Assembly (NCBI GenBank): GCA_030123545.1
Contig: CP126124.1
Coordinates: forward strand, 372,001-436,000
Length of the DNA: 64,000 nucleotides
Reading direction: 5' to 3'
Origin: Burkholderiaceae bacterium
Lineage (GTDB): Bacteria; Pseudomonadota; Gammaproteobacteria; Burkholderiales; Burkholderiaceae_C
The position numbers and the translations under genes were made by a program. The notes under the pieces were generated by a model. The model was not told the DNA's origin. It ran no database searches and saw only the letters and a list, made by a program, of their open reading frames with translations. Numbering within the stretch: position 1 is the first letter of the stretch; each line of letters opens with the position of its first letter. Positions 1-8,563 of the stretch are shown in pieces.

Positions 1-465
1 GCGGCGCAGGCCGTCGGGCTCGCGCTCGCGCCCGATGTCGAGCTGGCGGCACCGCGCGAGTCCGTTTCGCAGGTGCCGCCGGCGCCGGCCGAGATGCCGG
101 CGATCGAAGCCGCGCCGGCGTCGGCGCTGATCGTCGATCGGCCGCTGCGCTCCGGCCAGCAGGTGTACGCGCGCGGACGCGACCTGGTGCTGCTCGCGAT
201 GGTGAACGCCGGCGCCGAGGTCATCGCCGACGGCAACGTCCACGTCTACGCACCGCTGCGCGGCAAGGCCATCGCCGGCGCGCGCGGCAACGTGGACGCG
301 CGCATCTTCTCGCTGTGCATGGAACCCGAGCTGGTCTCGATCGCCGGGGTGTACCGCACCAGCGAGGTCCCGCTGCCGCCGCAGCTGTGGTCCAAGCCGA
401 CGCAGATCCGGTTGCAGGGCGAGCCCGGCCAGGGCCGGCTCGTGATGGAGTCGATCCAGCTCTAA
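1..465 (+). CDS. minC: Septum site-determining protein MinC (C-terminal part)
   Basis: The frame is open from base 1, so the gene starts before the window. What remains (about 154 residues) is a short linker followed by the C-terminal beta-helical domain of MinC, recognised by the glycine-rich repeat around 'GNVHVYAPLRGKAIAGA' and its position directly before minD. MinC inhibits FtsZ polymerisation away from midcell; this domain dimerises and binds MinD. The N-terminal FtsZ-inhibiting domain is not visible. The stop lies 25 bp before minD, with a strong AAAGGAG between them, so minC, minD and minE form one operon. Confidence 0.95.
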   Translation, partial: AAQAVGLALAPDVELAAPRESVSQVPPAPAEMPAIEAAPASALIVDRPLRSGQQVYARGRDLVLLAMVNAGAEVIADGNVHVYAPLRGKAIAGARGNVDARIFSLCMEPELVSIAGVYRTSEVPLPPQLWSKPTQIRLQGEPGQGRLVMESIQL

Positions 466-490
466 CCCCTTCTTCAAAGGAGCCTCATTC

Positions 491-1306
491 ATGGCAAAAA
501 TCATCGTCGTGACGTCCGGCAAGGGCGGGGTCGGCAAGACCACGACCAGCGCCAGCTTCGCCAGCGGCCTAGCGCTGCGCGGGCACAAGACGGTCGTGAT
601 CGACTTCGACGTCGGACTGCGCAACCTCGATCTGATCATGGGCTGCGAGCGCCGCGTGGTGTACGACCTGGTCAACGTGATCCACGGCGAGGCCAAGCTG
701 CAGCAGGCGCTGATCAAGGACAAGCAGTGCGAGAACCTCGCGGTGCTCGCCGCCTCGCAGACGCGCGACAAGGACGCGCTCACGCGCGACGGCGTCGATC
801 GCGTGCTGCGCGAGCTCGCCAGCATGGGCTTCGAATACATCGTCTGCGATTCACCGGCCGGCATCGAGCATGGCGCGCTGATGGCGATGCATTTCGCCGA
901 CGAGGCGCTGGTGGTGACGAACCCCGAGGTCTCGTCGGTGCGCGACTCGGACCGCATCCTCGGCATGCTGTCTTCCAAGACCAAGCGCGCGATCGACGGC
1001 AAGGAGCCGATCCGCGAGCACCTGCTGATCACCCGCTACAACCCGAACCGGGTCGGCGAGGGCCAGATGCTGTCGCTCGTCGACATCCAGGAAATCCTGC
1101 GCATCCCGCTGATCGGCGTGATCCCCGAATCCGAGGCGGTGCTGCAGGCGTCGAACCAGGGCCTGCCCGCGGTGCACCTGGCCGGCACCGACGTGTCGGA
1201 AGCCTACAAGGACGTGGTCGACCGCTTCCTCGGCGCCGACAAGCCGATGCGCTTCATCGACGCGCAAAAGGCCGGCTTCCTCAAGCGCCTGTTCGGGGGG
1301 AAGTGA
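491..1306 (+). CDS. minD: Septum site-determining ATPase MinD
   Basis: 271 residues, the usual MinD length. It opens with the deviant Walker A motif 'SGKGGVGKTT' carrying both lysines (K11 and K16), followed by a switch I-like 'DFDVGLRNLDLIMG' near residue 38. The C-terminus 'FLKRLFGG' is a short amphipathic membrane-targeting helix. MinD binds the membrane as an ATP dimer, recruits MinC, and is released by MinE, giving pole-to-pole oscillation. AAAGGAG stands at good spacing before the ATG. minE follows after 3 bp. Confidence 0.98.
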   Translation: MAKIIVVTSGKGGVGKTTTSASFASGLALRGHKTVVIDFDVGLRNLDLIMGCERRVVYDLVNVIHGEAKLQQALIKDKQCENLAVLAASQTRDKDALTRDGVDRVLRELASMGFEYIVCDSPAGIEHGALMAMHFADEALVVTNPEVSSVRDSDRILGMLSSKTKRAIDGKEPIREHLLITRYNPNRVGEGQMLSLVDIQEILRIPLIGVIPESEAVLQASNQGLPAVHLAGTDVSEAYKDVVDRFLGADKPMRFIDAQKAGFLKRLFGGK

Positions 1307-1309
1307 CGC

Positions 1310-1576
1310 ATGGCGATGTCATCCTTCCTGTCCTTCCTGCTCGGCGAGAAGAAGAACACCGCCAGCGTCGCGAAGGAGCGGCTGCAGATCATCCTCGCGC
1401 GCGAGCGCACCGGCAACCGCCGCGAGCCCGACTTTTTGCACGCGCTGCAGCGGGATCTGATCGCGGTAATCGGCAAGTACGTGAAGATCGACCCGGACGA
1501 CATCCGAGTGCACCTCGAGCGGCAGGACAACCTCGAGGTGCTGGAAGTCAAGATCGAGTTGCCCGATCCGAAGTGA
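1310..1576 (+). CDS. minE: Cell division topological specificity factor MinE
   Basis: 88 residues, normal for MinE. The N-terminal 'MAMSSFLSFLLGEKKNTASVA' (first 20 residues) is the membrane-binding and anti-MinCD segment, followed by the conserved 'AKERLQIILARER' helix. MinE stimulates the MinD ATPase and keeps the division inhibitor off midcell. It is the last gene of minCDE and is followed directly by a short AT-rich hairpin. Confidence 0.97.
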   Translation: MAMSSFLSFLLGEKKNTASVAKERLQIILARERTGNRREPDFLHALQRDLIAVIGKYVKIDPDDIRVHLERQDNLEVLEVKIELPDPK

Positions 1577-1595
1577 TGCTACGTATTTTGTAGCT
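1577..1595. repeat. Short AT-rich hairpin after minE
   Basis: GCTAC (1578-1582) and GTAGC (1590-1594) form a 5-bp stem around a 7-base AT-rich loop just after the minE stop. It resembles the hairpin at 8564-8584 and the GTAGCTAC palindrome at 30925-30932. It may be a degenerate copy of a dispersed short repeat. It has no clear T-tract, so a terminator role is not assured. Confidence 0.45.
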
Positions 1596-1675
1596 ATAAC
1601 CGCAGGCCAATCCTGGGCTTGTGGCAAATTTCGTTAAGAATTTCGGGTTGTTTTGCGCCGCTCGGACGATCGTTC

Positions 1676-2254
1676 TCACGCAATCGGCTTGACGCCGATC
1701 AGCGGGCCGTGCAGCCACATCCCGAACACCGCCCAGGCGACGATGCCGACGATCACCGCGATCGCGGTGCCGCGCGCGGTGCCCGGCGCATACACCGTGT
1801 TGGCCGCGCGGTCGCGTCGGCGCGCGGCGCGGAAGGCCACCACCGCCCAGACCAGGAACGCACCGAACAGCAGCACGTCCGCGTCGCTGCCGTTCGACAG
1901 CAGGTGCGCAAACGCCCAGGTCTTCACGCCGAGCAGCATCGGGTGGTGCAGACGCGCGCGGATGCTATTGCGCGGCACGTAGGCGGCCACCAGCAGCACG
2001 AACGAGATCAGCATCAAGAGCGCGGTCACGTGCCGCAGCCACTGCGGCGACAGCCACAGCAGCCCCGGCAGATTGCGCGCCTGGCCGTAGCCCCAGATGA
2101 CCAGCGCGAAGCCGACGATCGACACCACCGAGTACAGCCCCTTCCAGGGCCGCTCGCCGATGCGCGCGATCTGGCGCCCGCGCCAGTCGTCGGCAAAGAT
2201 GCGCGTCGAATGCGCGCCCAGGAAGATCACCAGCCCCAGCACCAGCAGGCCCAT
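1676..2254 (-). CDS. NnrU family integral membrane protein
   Basis: 192 residues from ATG 2254, chosen because AAGGAG lies about 8 bases upstream; the frame stays open further upstream without a better start. Several hydrophobic segments (from residue 1 'MGLLVLGLVIFLGAHS' onward) predict about five or six membrane helices. 'GLYSVVSIVGFALVIWGY' and 'HPMLLGVKTWAFAHLLSNG' match the NnrU family, found near nitrite and nitric-oxide reductase genes in some bacteria and near heme or b-type cytochrome proteins in others. Its biochemical role is not established, and no denitrification genes are nearby. It runs convergent to minCDE. Confidence 0.8.
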   Translation of the reverse strand: MGLLVLGLVIFLGAHSTRIFADDWRGRQIARIGERPWKGLYSVVSIVGFALVIWGYGQARNLPGLLWLSPQWLRHVTALLMLISFVLLVAAYVPRNSIRARLHHPMLLGVKTWAFAHLLSNGSDADVLLFGAFLVWAVVAFRAARRRDRAANTVYAPGTARGTAIAVIVGIVAWAVFGMWLHGPLIGVKPIA

Positions 2255-2441
2255 CGCTCGTTCTCCTTCGTTGGTTCGCGCGATTATCGGCGCAGCGGGG
2301 CAGCGGCGCGGATGGCTGGCCTGCGGCGGCATCTTCATCGCGATCGGGCTGGTGCTGCCGCTGCGCGGGTGAGTCGGCGGGGGCTGAGCGCAGAGCTAGC
2401 GCACCCGTCTCGAAGGAGCCGCGCGCGGCCCGCGCCGTTTT

Positions 2442-2777
2442 CTACTGTGGCCGCAACTCACGCACCGGCCGCACCTCGATGCTGCCGACCTTCGCTGGCG
2501 GGATCTGCGCGGCGATCTGCAGCGCCTCATCCAGGTCGCGCGCGTCAATGAGGTAGAAGCCGGCGAGCTGCTCCTTGGTCTCGGCGAACGGCCCGTCGTA
2601 CAGCGCGGTCTGGCCATTGCGCACCCGCACCGTGGTCGCGGTGTCGGCCGGGTGCAGCGGCTCGGCGGCGAGCATGCGGCCGCTCGCCGCCAGGCCCTGC
2701 GCGAACTCGAGGCAGGTGCGGTCCGGGCAGGCGCTCCAGTGCTCCGGGTCGAGGTAGACGAGGCAGAGGTATTTCAT
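2442..2777 (-). CDS. YciI/DGPF-domain protein
   Basis: 111 residues from ATG 2777. It carries the family signature 'DGPFAETKEQLAGFYLI' in its middle and ends in 'EVRPVREL'. The YciI-like fold is a small ferredoxin-like alpha/beta dimer. Proteins with this DGPF signature are the standard genomic partners of ECF42 sigma factors; their reaction is unknown. Here it is the distal gene of a leftward series with a second, interrupted DGPF gene, a VOC protein and an ECF42-like sigma factor. Confidence 0.85.
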   Translation of the reverse strand: MKYLCLVYLDPEHWSACPDRTCLEFAQGLAASGRMLAAEPLHPADTATTVRVRNGQTALYDGPFAETKEQLAGFYLIDARDLDEALQIAAQIPPAKVGSIEVRPVRELRPQ

Positions 2778-2827
2778 CAATCGGGTCCGCAGCGGCGCAG
2801 GGGCCGGTAGTTTCCGCCTATTTCAAG

Positions 2828-3253
2828 CTACTTCCACGTCGACGTGCGACGCCGGAGATTCTCTTCCTGTTCCTTCGCTTGCGGTGTCATGATGTCCGCG
2901 AAGTCTTCCATTTCGAACACCGGGCGAATCTCGATGTCGGAATCGGTCAGCATCGGGTTCGGGCAGCGCTACACCCATTCCACCGCCTCGTCGAGCGAGC
3001 GCACCTGCCACAGCCAATACCCGGCGACGAGCTCCTTGGTCTCGGCGAACGGCCCGTCGGTCACGGTGCGGCTCGTGCCCGAGAAGCGCACCCGCTTGCC
3101 CTCCCGGCTCGGTTTGAGCCCCTCGCCCGCCAGCATGATGCCGGCCTCGACCAGTTCCTGGTTGAAATTTCCCATCGCCGTCAACAGCTCCGCGGGCGGC
3201 ATCACGCCGGCCTCGCTGTCCTGGGTCGCCTTGACCATCACCATGACTTTCAT
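2828..3253 (-). pseudogene. DGPF/YciI protein gene split by an in-frame amber codon
   Basis: From ATG 3253 (GAGGAG upstream) the frame encodes 94 residues of a DGPF protein, including 'VTDGPFAETKELVAGYWLW', then stops at TAG 2969-2971. The same frame continues without further stops to TAG 2828-2830 and keeps clear family sequence, including 'RCPNPMLTDSDIEIRPVFEM' and a charged C-terminus. Related proteins usually have lysine where the TAG stands (AAG to TAG, one base). So a 141-residue protein is interrupted by one nonsense codon. It could be a recent pseudogene, a suppressible codon or a sequencing error; the 94-residue product would keep the DGPF motif but lose the C-terminal strand. Confidence 0.8.
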
Positions 3254-3298
3254 GCTGGCTCCTCGAAGGTGGTTTGGCTGTGTCGTTGTGCTTGGTCG

Positions 3299-3739
3299 TC
3301 AGCCGGCGGCGCGCGTCATCGCGACCGGAATCATCTCGCCGTTGACGATCCACGGGCAGCCGTACCTGTCGATCAGCATGCCAAAGGACTTGGCCCAGAA
3401 CGTCTCGCCCAACGCCATCGTCACCTTGCCGCCCTCGACCAGCGTGTTGAACGCGCGCTCGGCCTCGGCCACCCGGTCGAAATTGAGCGTGATCGACACG
3501 CCGTGGATGCCGGTGTACGGCATGCCGGGCGGGCAGTCGCCGGCGTACAGCGACTGGCCGCCGCCGATCTCGAGCCGCGCGTGCATCACGCGGTCCAGAT
3601 GCTCCTTCGGCGTCTGCTCGGCATACGGCGACTGCGCGTTCGTCATGATCTCGAGCTTGCCGCCGAGCGCCTTCGCATAGAAGCGCATCGCTTCGGCGCA
3701 GTTGCCGTCGAACGCGAGATATGGAATGAACTGTTGCAT
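3299..3739 (-). CDS. VOC-family (PhnB-like) protein
   Basis: 146 residues from ATG 3739, with AAGGAG upstream. The start 'MQQFIPYLAFDGNCAEAMRF', the 'GVSITLNFDRVAEAERAFNTL' region and the end 'YGCPWIVNGEM' are typical of the PhnB/3-demethylubiquinone-methyltransferase-like branch of the vicinal oxygen chelate superfamily. Members bind small molecules or metals and often act in glyoxalase-like chemistry or drug binding; the substrate here is unknown. It sits between the DGPF genes and the ECF42 sigma factor, a common arrangement for such modules. Confidence 0.85.
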   Translation of the reverse strand: MQQFIPYLAFDGNCAEAMRFYAKALGGKLEIMTNAQSPYAEQTPKEHLDRVMHARLEIGGGQSLYAGDCPPGMPYTGIHGVSITLNFDRVAEAERAFNTLVEGGKVTMALGETFWAKSFGMLIDRYGCPWIVNGEMIPVAMTRAAG

Positions 3740-3841
3740 GGTGTCTCCTTGAGTCAGCGTGGGTTGCAGCGATGCAGCAATGGCTGCACACCCGATAGTC
3801 GAACGCCGGCCAGCGCATTCGACAAGCAGCCCGAAAATATT

Positions 3842-5128
3842 TCAGGCGCGTTCTTTACGGCCCACCGCCAGCGCCGCGAGCCGCCGGCGCAGGAAGCGCC
3901 GTTCCGGTTCCTGCTGTGCGAGTTCGAGCGCGGCGGCGTAGCTGCTCCGCGCCTCGTCCGCGCGGCCGAGCCGCCGGCACAGGTCGGCGCGCGCCGCATG
4001 CGCCAGGTGGTAGCGCGCGAGCGCCGGGTACTCGGCGATCAGTGCGTCGACCAGCGTCAGCCCGGCCTCCAGCCCCTGCCCTGGCCCCCGGGCCATCGCG
4101 ACCGCGACCGCGCGGTTCAGCTCGACCACCGGCGACGGCTCGACGCGCAGCAGCGCGTCGTACAGGCCGACGATCTGCGCCCAGTCGGTGTCCTCTGCAC
4201 GCGAGGCCGCGGCATGCACCGCCGAGATCGCCGCCTGCAACGTGTAGCCGCCGAAGCGGCGCGTGGCCAGCGCCTGCTGCGCAAGCAGCCGGCCCTCTTC
4301 GATCAGCGCCGCGTTCCACAGACTGCGGTCCTGCTCGTCCAGCGCCACCAGCTCGCCGTCGGCGTCGACGCGCGCCGCGCTGCGCGACTCGTGCAGCAGC
4401 ATCAGCGCAAGCAACCCGATCGCCTCGGGCTCGGGCAGCAGCCCGGCGACCAGTCGCGCGAGCCGGATCGCCTCGCCGCTCAGATCCGGATTCAGCGCGG
4501 CGTCGCCCGACGATGCCGAATAGCCTTCGTTGAACACCAGATAGATCACGCGCAGCACGCTCGCCAGCCGCGCGGGCAGTTCATCGGCCTCGGGCACCTG
4601 GTACGGAATGCGCGCGTCGCGAATTTTCGCCTTCGCGCGCACGATGCGCTGCGCGAGGGTGCCGGGCGTCTGCAGGAACGCACTCGCGACCGCCTCGGTG
4701 CTGAGCCCGCACACCTCGCGCAGCGTCAGCGCGACCTGTGCCTGCTGCGACAGGCTCGGGTGGCAGCAGGTGAAGATCAGGCGCAGCCGGTCGTCCTCCA
4801 GAATTCCTTGCTCGCCCGGCGCCGCGTCGTCGCTCGCAATGGCGAGGGCCTCCTCGGCCACCTCGTCCCACACCACCATGCGGCGATTGCGGCGCAGCCC
4901 GTCGATCGCCTTGAAGCGGCCCGCCGACACCAGCCAGGCCACCGGATTGTTCGGCACGCCGCCCTGCGGCCAGCGCTCGGCCGCAGCCATGAACGCGTCG
5001 TGCAGCGCCTCCTCGGCGAGATCGAAACTCCCAAGCAGCCGCACCAGCGTCGCGAACACGCGGCGCGAATCGCGGCGGTAGATCTGGTCAAGCGCCGCGT
5101 CGATCGGCGTCTGCATGTTCGACGGCAT
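3842..5128 (-). CDS. ECF42-type sigma factor with C-terminal TPR-like extension
   Basis: About 428 residues. Sigma region 2 ('FDLAEEALHDAFMAAAERWP', 'NNPVAWLVSAGRFKAIDGLR') is followed by sigma region 4 ('QVALTLREVCGLSTEAVASA') and then about 230 helical residues including 'VIYLVFNEGYSASSGD', the hallmark extension of ECF42 sigma factors. This group has no classical anti-sigma factor; the extension is thought to control activity, and DGPF genes are the usual targets. Starts at 5128, 5116 and 5164 are all in frame; 5128 was chosen as a compromise because no Shine-Dalgarno sequence decides it. It is divergent from hicB. Confidence 0.9.
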   Translation of the reverse strand: MPSNMQTPIDAALDQIYRRDSRRVFATLVRLLGSFDLAEEALHDAFMAAAERWPQGGVPNNPVAWLVSAGRFKAIDGLRRNRRMVVWDEVAEEALAIASDDAAPGEQGILEDDRLRLIFTCCHPSLSQQAQVALTLREVCGLSTEAVASAFLQTPGTLAQRIVRAKAKIRDARIPYQVPEADELPARLASVLRVIYLVFNEGYSASSGDAALNPDLSGEAIRLARLVAGLLPEPEAIGLLALMLLHESRSAARVDADGELVALDEQDRSLWNAALIEEGRLLAQQALATRRFGGYTLQAAISAVHAAASRAEDTDWAQIVGLYDALLRVEPSPVVELNRAVAVAMARGPGQGLEAGLTLVDALIAEYPALARYHLAHAARADLCRRLGRADEARSSYAAALELAQQEPERRFLRRRLAALAVGRKERA

Positions 5129-5264
5129 TGGGGCATCGTGCCACCGGCGAGGGAAAGAATCCATATCATTGCCAGATCCGTATTCAAACGGACGGTGCCA
5201 CCTCCCAATGAGTTGCGTGAAGTCGCCTTTGAACGAACAATCGATCTCCAACGAGGAGTTTCAG

Positions 5265-5501
5265 ATGCAGAAAGTCTTCTTCATTCATGCCGAATGGGAC
5301 GAAGAGGCCGGCGTGTGGGTCGCGACTTCCGACGACGTTCCGGGGCTTGCCACCGAGGCCGACACGCTGGAGGCGTTGTCCGCCAAGCTCGAGAGCATGG
5401 TTCCCGAACTACTGGACGCCAACGGGTGGCCCGAAAGCCAGGAAGTTCATTTCGAACTGCTCGCCAGAAAGTTCAGCGTCGCCCAACGGGCTGCCGCTTG
5501 A
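5265..5501 (+). CDS. hicB: HicB-like antitoxin (DUF1902-type)
   Basis: 78 residues from ATG 5265, with GAGGAG 9-12 bases upstream; an earlier ATG at 5115 lies inside the opposing sigma gene and is rejected. 'AEWDEEAGVWVATSDDVPGL' is the HicB/DUF1902 partial RNase H-like fold, which binds and neutralises HicA. There is no obvious C-terminal DNA-binding domain, as in short HicB variants. HicA follows after 4 bp, in the antitoxin-first order. Confidence 0.85.
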   Translation: MQKVFFIHAEWDEEAGVWVATSDDVPGLATEADTLEALSAKLESMVPELLDANGWPESQEVHFELLARKFSVAQRAAA

Positions 5502-5505
5502 CGGG

Positions 5506-5703
5506 ATGGGCGCCAGCTTCACGCCCGAGTTGGTCCGCCTGCTTCGAGACGCCGGGTGCCACTTTGAACGGCCCGGCAAGGGCGATCACGACATTTGGTT
5601 TTCGCCGCACACGGGCACCCGGTTCCCGGTGGATCACAAGATCAGGTCGAGGCACACGGCAAATGCCGTGCTCAAGCAGGCGGGGCTTCCGAAGCATTTC
5701 TGA
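5506..5703 (+). CDS. hicA: HicA-like mRNA interferase toxin
   Basis: 65 residues from ATG 5506, immediately after hicB. It has the compact double-stranded-RNA-binding-like HicA fold: 'LVRLLRDAGCHFERPGKGDH' with the catalytic histidine at residue 28, and a C-terminal 'HTANAVLKQAGL'. HicA cleaves mRNA independently of the ribosome and is held inactive by HicB. All family landmarks are present, so the pair is probably functional. The start is inferred from spacing; no strong Shine-Dalgarno sequence is visible and translation may be coupled to hicB. Confidence 0.85.
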   Translation: MGASFTPELVRLLRDAGCHFERPGKGDHDIWFSPHTGTRFPVDHKIRSRHTANAVLKQAGLPKHF

Positions 5704-5840
5704 GGCTCGAGCGCCTTCTGCGATATGCCAACGCGGTCTTCATGACAAAGCCGCTAAGCCAGTCTTCGGTTCTTCGGGCTTGTGCTTTGCCATTCAACCC
5801 AGGACTTCGTTAACAAGACATTGGCGCCCTACAACAACCA

Positions 5841-8462
5841 TCAAACGTCGATATTCCCCGCCCTCAGCGCATTCGTCTCGATGAAGTCGCGGCGCGGCTC
5901 CACTTCGTCCCCCATCAGCATCGTGAAGACGCGGTCGGCCTCGATCGCGTCGTCGATCTGCACGCGCAGCAGGCGGCGCACGGCCGGGTCCATCGTGGTT
6001 TCCCACAGCTGCTCGGGGTTCATCTCGCCCAGGCCCTTGTAGCGCTGGCGCGCGGTGGCGCGCTCGGCCTCCTGGAGAAGCCAGCGCATCGCCTGGCGGA
6101 AATCGGCAACGGATTCTTCGCGGCGCTTCTCGCCTTCGCCGCGCATCACGCGCGCGCCTTCGCCGAGCAGGCCGCGGAAGGTGTGCGCGGCCTCGGCCAG
6201 CGCGGCGTAGTCGGCGCCGTGCACGAAGTCCTGCGTCAGCACGCTGCTCTTGATGTTGCCGTGATGGCGCCGGCTGATGCGCAGCAGCGGCTTGTCGTGG
6301 TGCGCGTCGAATTCGCCAGCGACCTCGGCGTCGGGCAGCGCGGCCTGCAACGCGATGGCACTGCCTTCAGCGTCGGCCACGGTGTCGAGGTTCACCGCGA
6401 CGCCGTCGGCGACCGCGCGCAGCGCCTCGACGTCCATGAAGCCGGCGAGCCGGTTGATCACCGCTTCGGCCAGCTGGTGCTTGCGTGCGAGTTCGGCCAG
6501 CGTGTCGCCGCTGATGACGTTGGCCGCCGGCACGGAGCCGTCAGGCGACACGCCGGTGATGACGCTCGCGTCTTTCAGCGCCACGCGCAGCAGGAACGCG
6601 TCGAGCTCGGCGTCGTCCTTCAGGTATTGCTCGTCGCGCCCGACCTTGACTTTGTACAGCGGCGGCTGCGCGATGTAGATGTGGCCGCGCTCGACCAGCT
6701 CGGGCATCTGGCGATAAAAGAACGTGAGCAGCAGCGTGCGGATGTGCGCGCCGTCGACGTCCGCGTCGGTCATGATGATGATGCGGTGGTAGCGCAGCTT
6801 GGCCGCGTCGAAGTCGTCGCCGCCGTTCGGTCCGCCGGCCTTGCCGATGCCGGTGCCCAGCGCCGTGACCAGCGTGACGATCTCGTTGGACGACAGCAGC
6901 TTCTCGTAGCGCGCCTTCTCGACGTTCAAAATCTTGCCGCGCAGCGGCAGGATCGCCTGGAACTTGCGGTCGCGCCCCTGCTTGGCGCTGCCGCCGGCCG
7001 AGTCGCCCTCGACGATGTAGATCTCGCACAGCGCCGGGTCCTTTTCCTGGCAGTCGGCGAGCTTGCCGGGCAGGCCCATGCCGTCGAGCACGCCCTTGCG
7101 CCGCGTCATGTCGCGCGCCTTGCGCGCCGCCTCGCGTGCGCGCGCCGCCTCGATGATCTTGCCGACGATGATCTTCGCGTCCTGAGGGCGTTCCTGCAGG
7201 TAGTCGCCGAGCAGCCGGCCCACCAGGTCCTCGACCGGGCCGCGCACCTCGCTCGACACCAGCTTGTCTTTCGTCTGGCTCGAAAACTTGGGCTCGGGCA
7301 CCTTCACCGACAGCACGCAGGTCAGGCCTTCGCGCATGTCGTCGCCGCTGATCTCGACCTTGGCCTTCTTCGCGAGCTCGTTCTCTTCGATGTACTTGTT
7401 GATGACGCGCGTCATCGCCGCGCGCAGGCCGGTCAGGTGCGTGCCACCGTCGCGCTGCGGGATGTTGTTGGTGAAGCACAGCACCTGCTCGTTGTAGCCA
7501 CTGTTCCACTGCATCGCGACCTCGACGCCGATCACCGTGCCCTGGTCGCTCTCGCGCTCGCCGGTCGCGTAGAACACGTTCGGGTGCAGCACGGTCTTGC
7601 CCTTGTTGATGAAGTCGACGAAGCCGCGCACGCCGCCGGCGCCGGCGAAGTCGTCCTCCTTGGCGGTGCGCTCGTCCTTCAGCCGTATCCGCACCCCGTT
7701 GTTCAGGAACGAAAGCTCGCGCAGGCGCCGGCTCAGGATGTCGTAGTGGAAGTCGCTGTTCTCCTTGAAGATCTCGGCGTCGGGCAGAAAGTGCACCTCG
7801 GTGCCGCGCTTGTCGGTCTTGCCGGTGACCTTCATTGGCGAGACCTCTGCGCCGTCCTGCGTCTCGACGATTCGGTTCTGCACCACGCCGCGCGAGAACT
7901 CCATCACGTGCACCAGGCCTTCGCGGCGTATCGTCAGGCGCAGCATCTTCGAGAGCGCATTCACGCAGCTCACGCCGACGCCGTGCAGCCCGCCCGACAC
8001 CTTGTAGCTGTTCTGGTTGAACTTGCCGCCCGCATGCAGCTCGGTCAGCGCGATCTCGGCGGCGGTGCGCTTCGGCTCGTGCTTGTCGTCCATCTTCACG
8101 TCGGTCGGGATGCCGCGGCCGTTGTCGACCACGCTGACCGAGTTGTCGGGATGGATCGTGACCAGGATGTCGTCGCAATGGCCGGCCAGCGCTTCGTCGA
8201 TCGAGTTGTCTACCACCTCGAACACCAGGTGATGCAGCCCAGTGCCGTCCGAGGTGTCGCCGATGTACATGCCAGGGCGCTTGCGCACCGCCTCCAGGCC
8301 TTCGAGGATCTGGATCGAGTCGGCGCCGTAAGCTTCGGACGCGCCCGCCTGATGCGCGTCGATCACCGGGCGAAAGCTCGATGCCCCCTCGCCCGACTGC
8401 GCCGACACCGCCTCCTCGGGTGCGGAGTTGGCAGGCGAAATCGGCTCGTTTTGTTCGGACAT
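5841..8462 (-). CDS. gyrB: DNA gyrase subunit B
   Basis: 873 residues from ATG 8462. An N-terminal extension of about 45 residues precedes the usual 'SIQILEGLEAVRKRPGMYIG'. The GHKL ATPase has 'EVVDNSIDEALAGH', 'DNGRGIPTD' and 'GGLHGVGVSCVNAL'; the TOPRIM domain has 'IVEGDSAGGSAKQGRDRKF' and 'TDADVDGAHIRTLL'; the C-terminus has 'QRYKGLGEMNPEQLWETTMD'. With GyrA it introduces negative supercoils and is the target of coumarin antibiotics. The in-frame TTG at 8477 was rejected in favour of ATG. It lies downstream of dnaN on the same strand. Confidence 0.98.
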   Translation of the reverse strand: MSEQNEPISPANSAPEEAVSAQSGEGASSFRPVIDAHQAGASEAYGADSIQILEGLEAVRKRPGMYIGDTSDGTGLHHLVFEVVDNSIDEALAGHCDDILVTIHPDNSVSVVDNGRGIPTDVKMDDKHEPKRTAAEIALTELHAGGKFNQNSYKVSGGLHGVGVSCVNALSKMLRLTIRREGLVHVMEFSRGVVQNRIVETQDGAEVSPMKVTGKTDKRGTEVHFLPDAEIFKENSDFHYDILSRRLRELSFLNNGVRIRLKDERTAKEDDFAGAGGVRGFVDFINKGKTVLHPNVFYATGERESDQGTVIGVEVAMQWNSGYNEQVLCFTNNIPQRDGGTHLTGLRAAMTRVINKYIEENELAKKAKVEISGDDMREGLTCVLSVKVPEPKFSSQTKDKLVSSEVRGPVEDLVGRLLGDYLQERPQDAKIIVGKIIEAARAREAARKARDMTRRKGVLDGMGLPGKLADCQEKDPALCEIYIVEGDSAGGSAKQGRDRKFQAILPLRGKILNVEKARYEKLLSSNEIVTLVTALGTGIGKAGGPNGGDDFDAAKLRYHRIIIMTDADVDGAHIRTLLLTFFYRQMPELVERGHIYIAQPPLYKVKVGRDEQYLKDDAELDAFLLRVALKDASVITGVSPDGSVPAANVISGDTLAELARKHQLAEAVINRLAGFMDVEALRAVADGVAVNLDTVADAEGSAIALQAALPDAEVAGEFDAHHDKPLLRISRRHHGNIKSSVLTQDFVHGADYAALAEAAHTFRGLLGEGARVMRGEGEKRREESVADFRQAMRWLLQEAERATARQRYKGLGEMNPEQLWETTMDPAVRRLLRVQIDDAIEADRVFTMLMGDEVEPRRDFIETNALRAGNIDV

Positions 8463-8563
8463 GACGGAGGAGGACAAGGGAAAACGGGAAATGACGAAAG
8501 CGTGGCGGCGACCGCGAAAATATCAATAAAAACCCGCTGAAGCCAACGTCTATACTTATCTTT

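Noticed and set aside
2271..2372. Possible 33-residue hydrophobic peptide gene on the plus strand starting at TTG 2271
   Set aside because: Although it looks like a single membrane helix, it has no Shine-Dalgarno sequence and no recognisable homologue; too little support.
2879..5884. Very long open frame (about 1000 codons) on the plus strand across the ECF42/DGPF module
   Set aside because: It lies antisense to several well-supported genes, has an arginine/histidine-rich composition typical of reversed high-GC coding DNA, and no recognisable domain.
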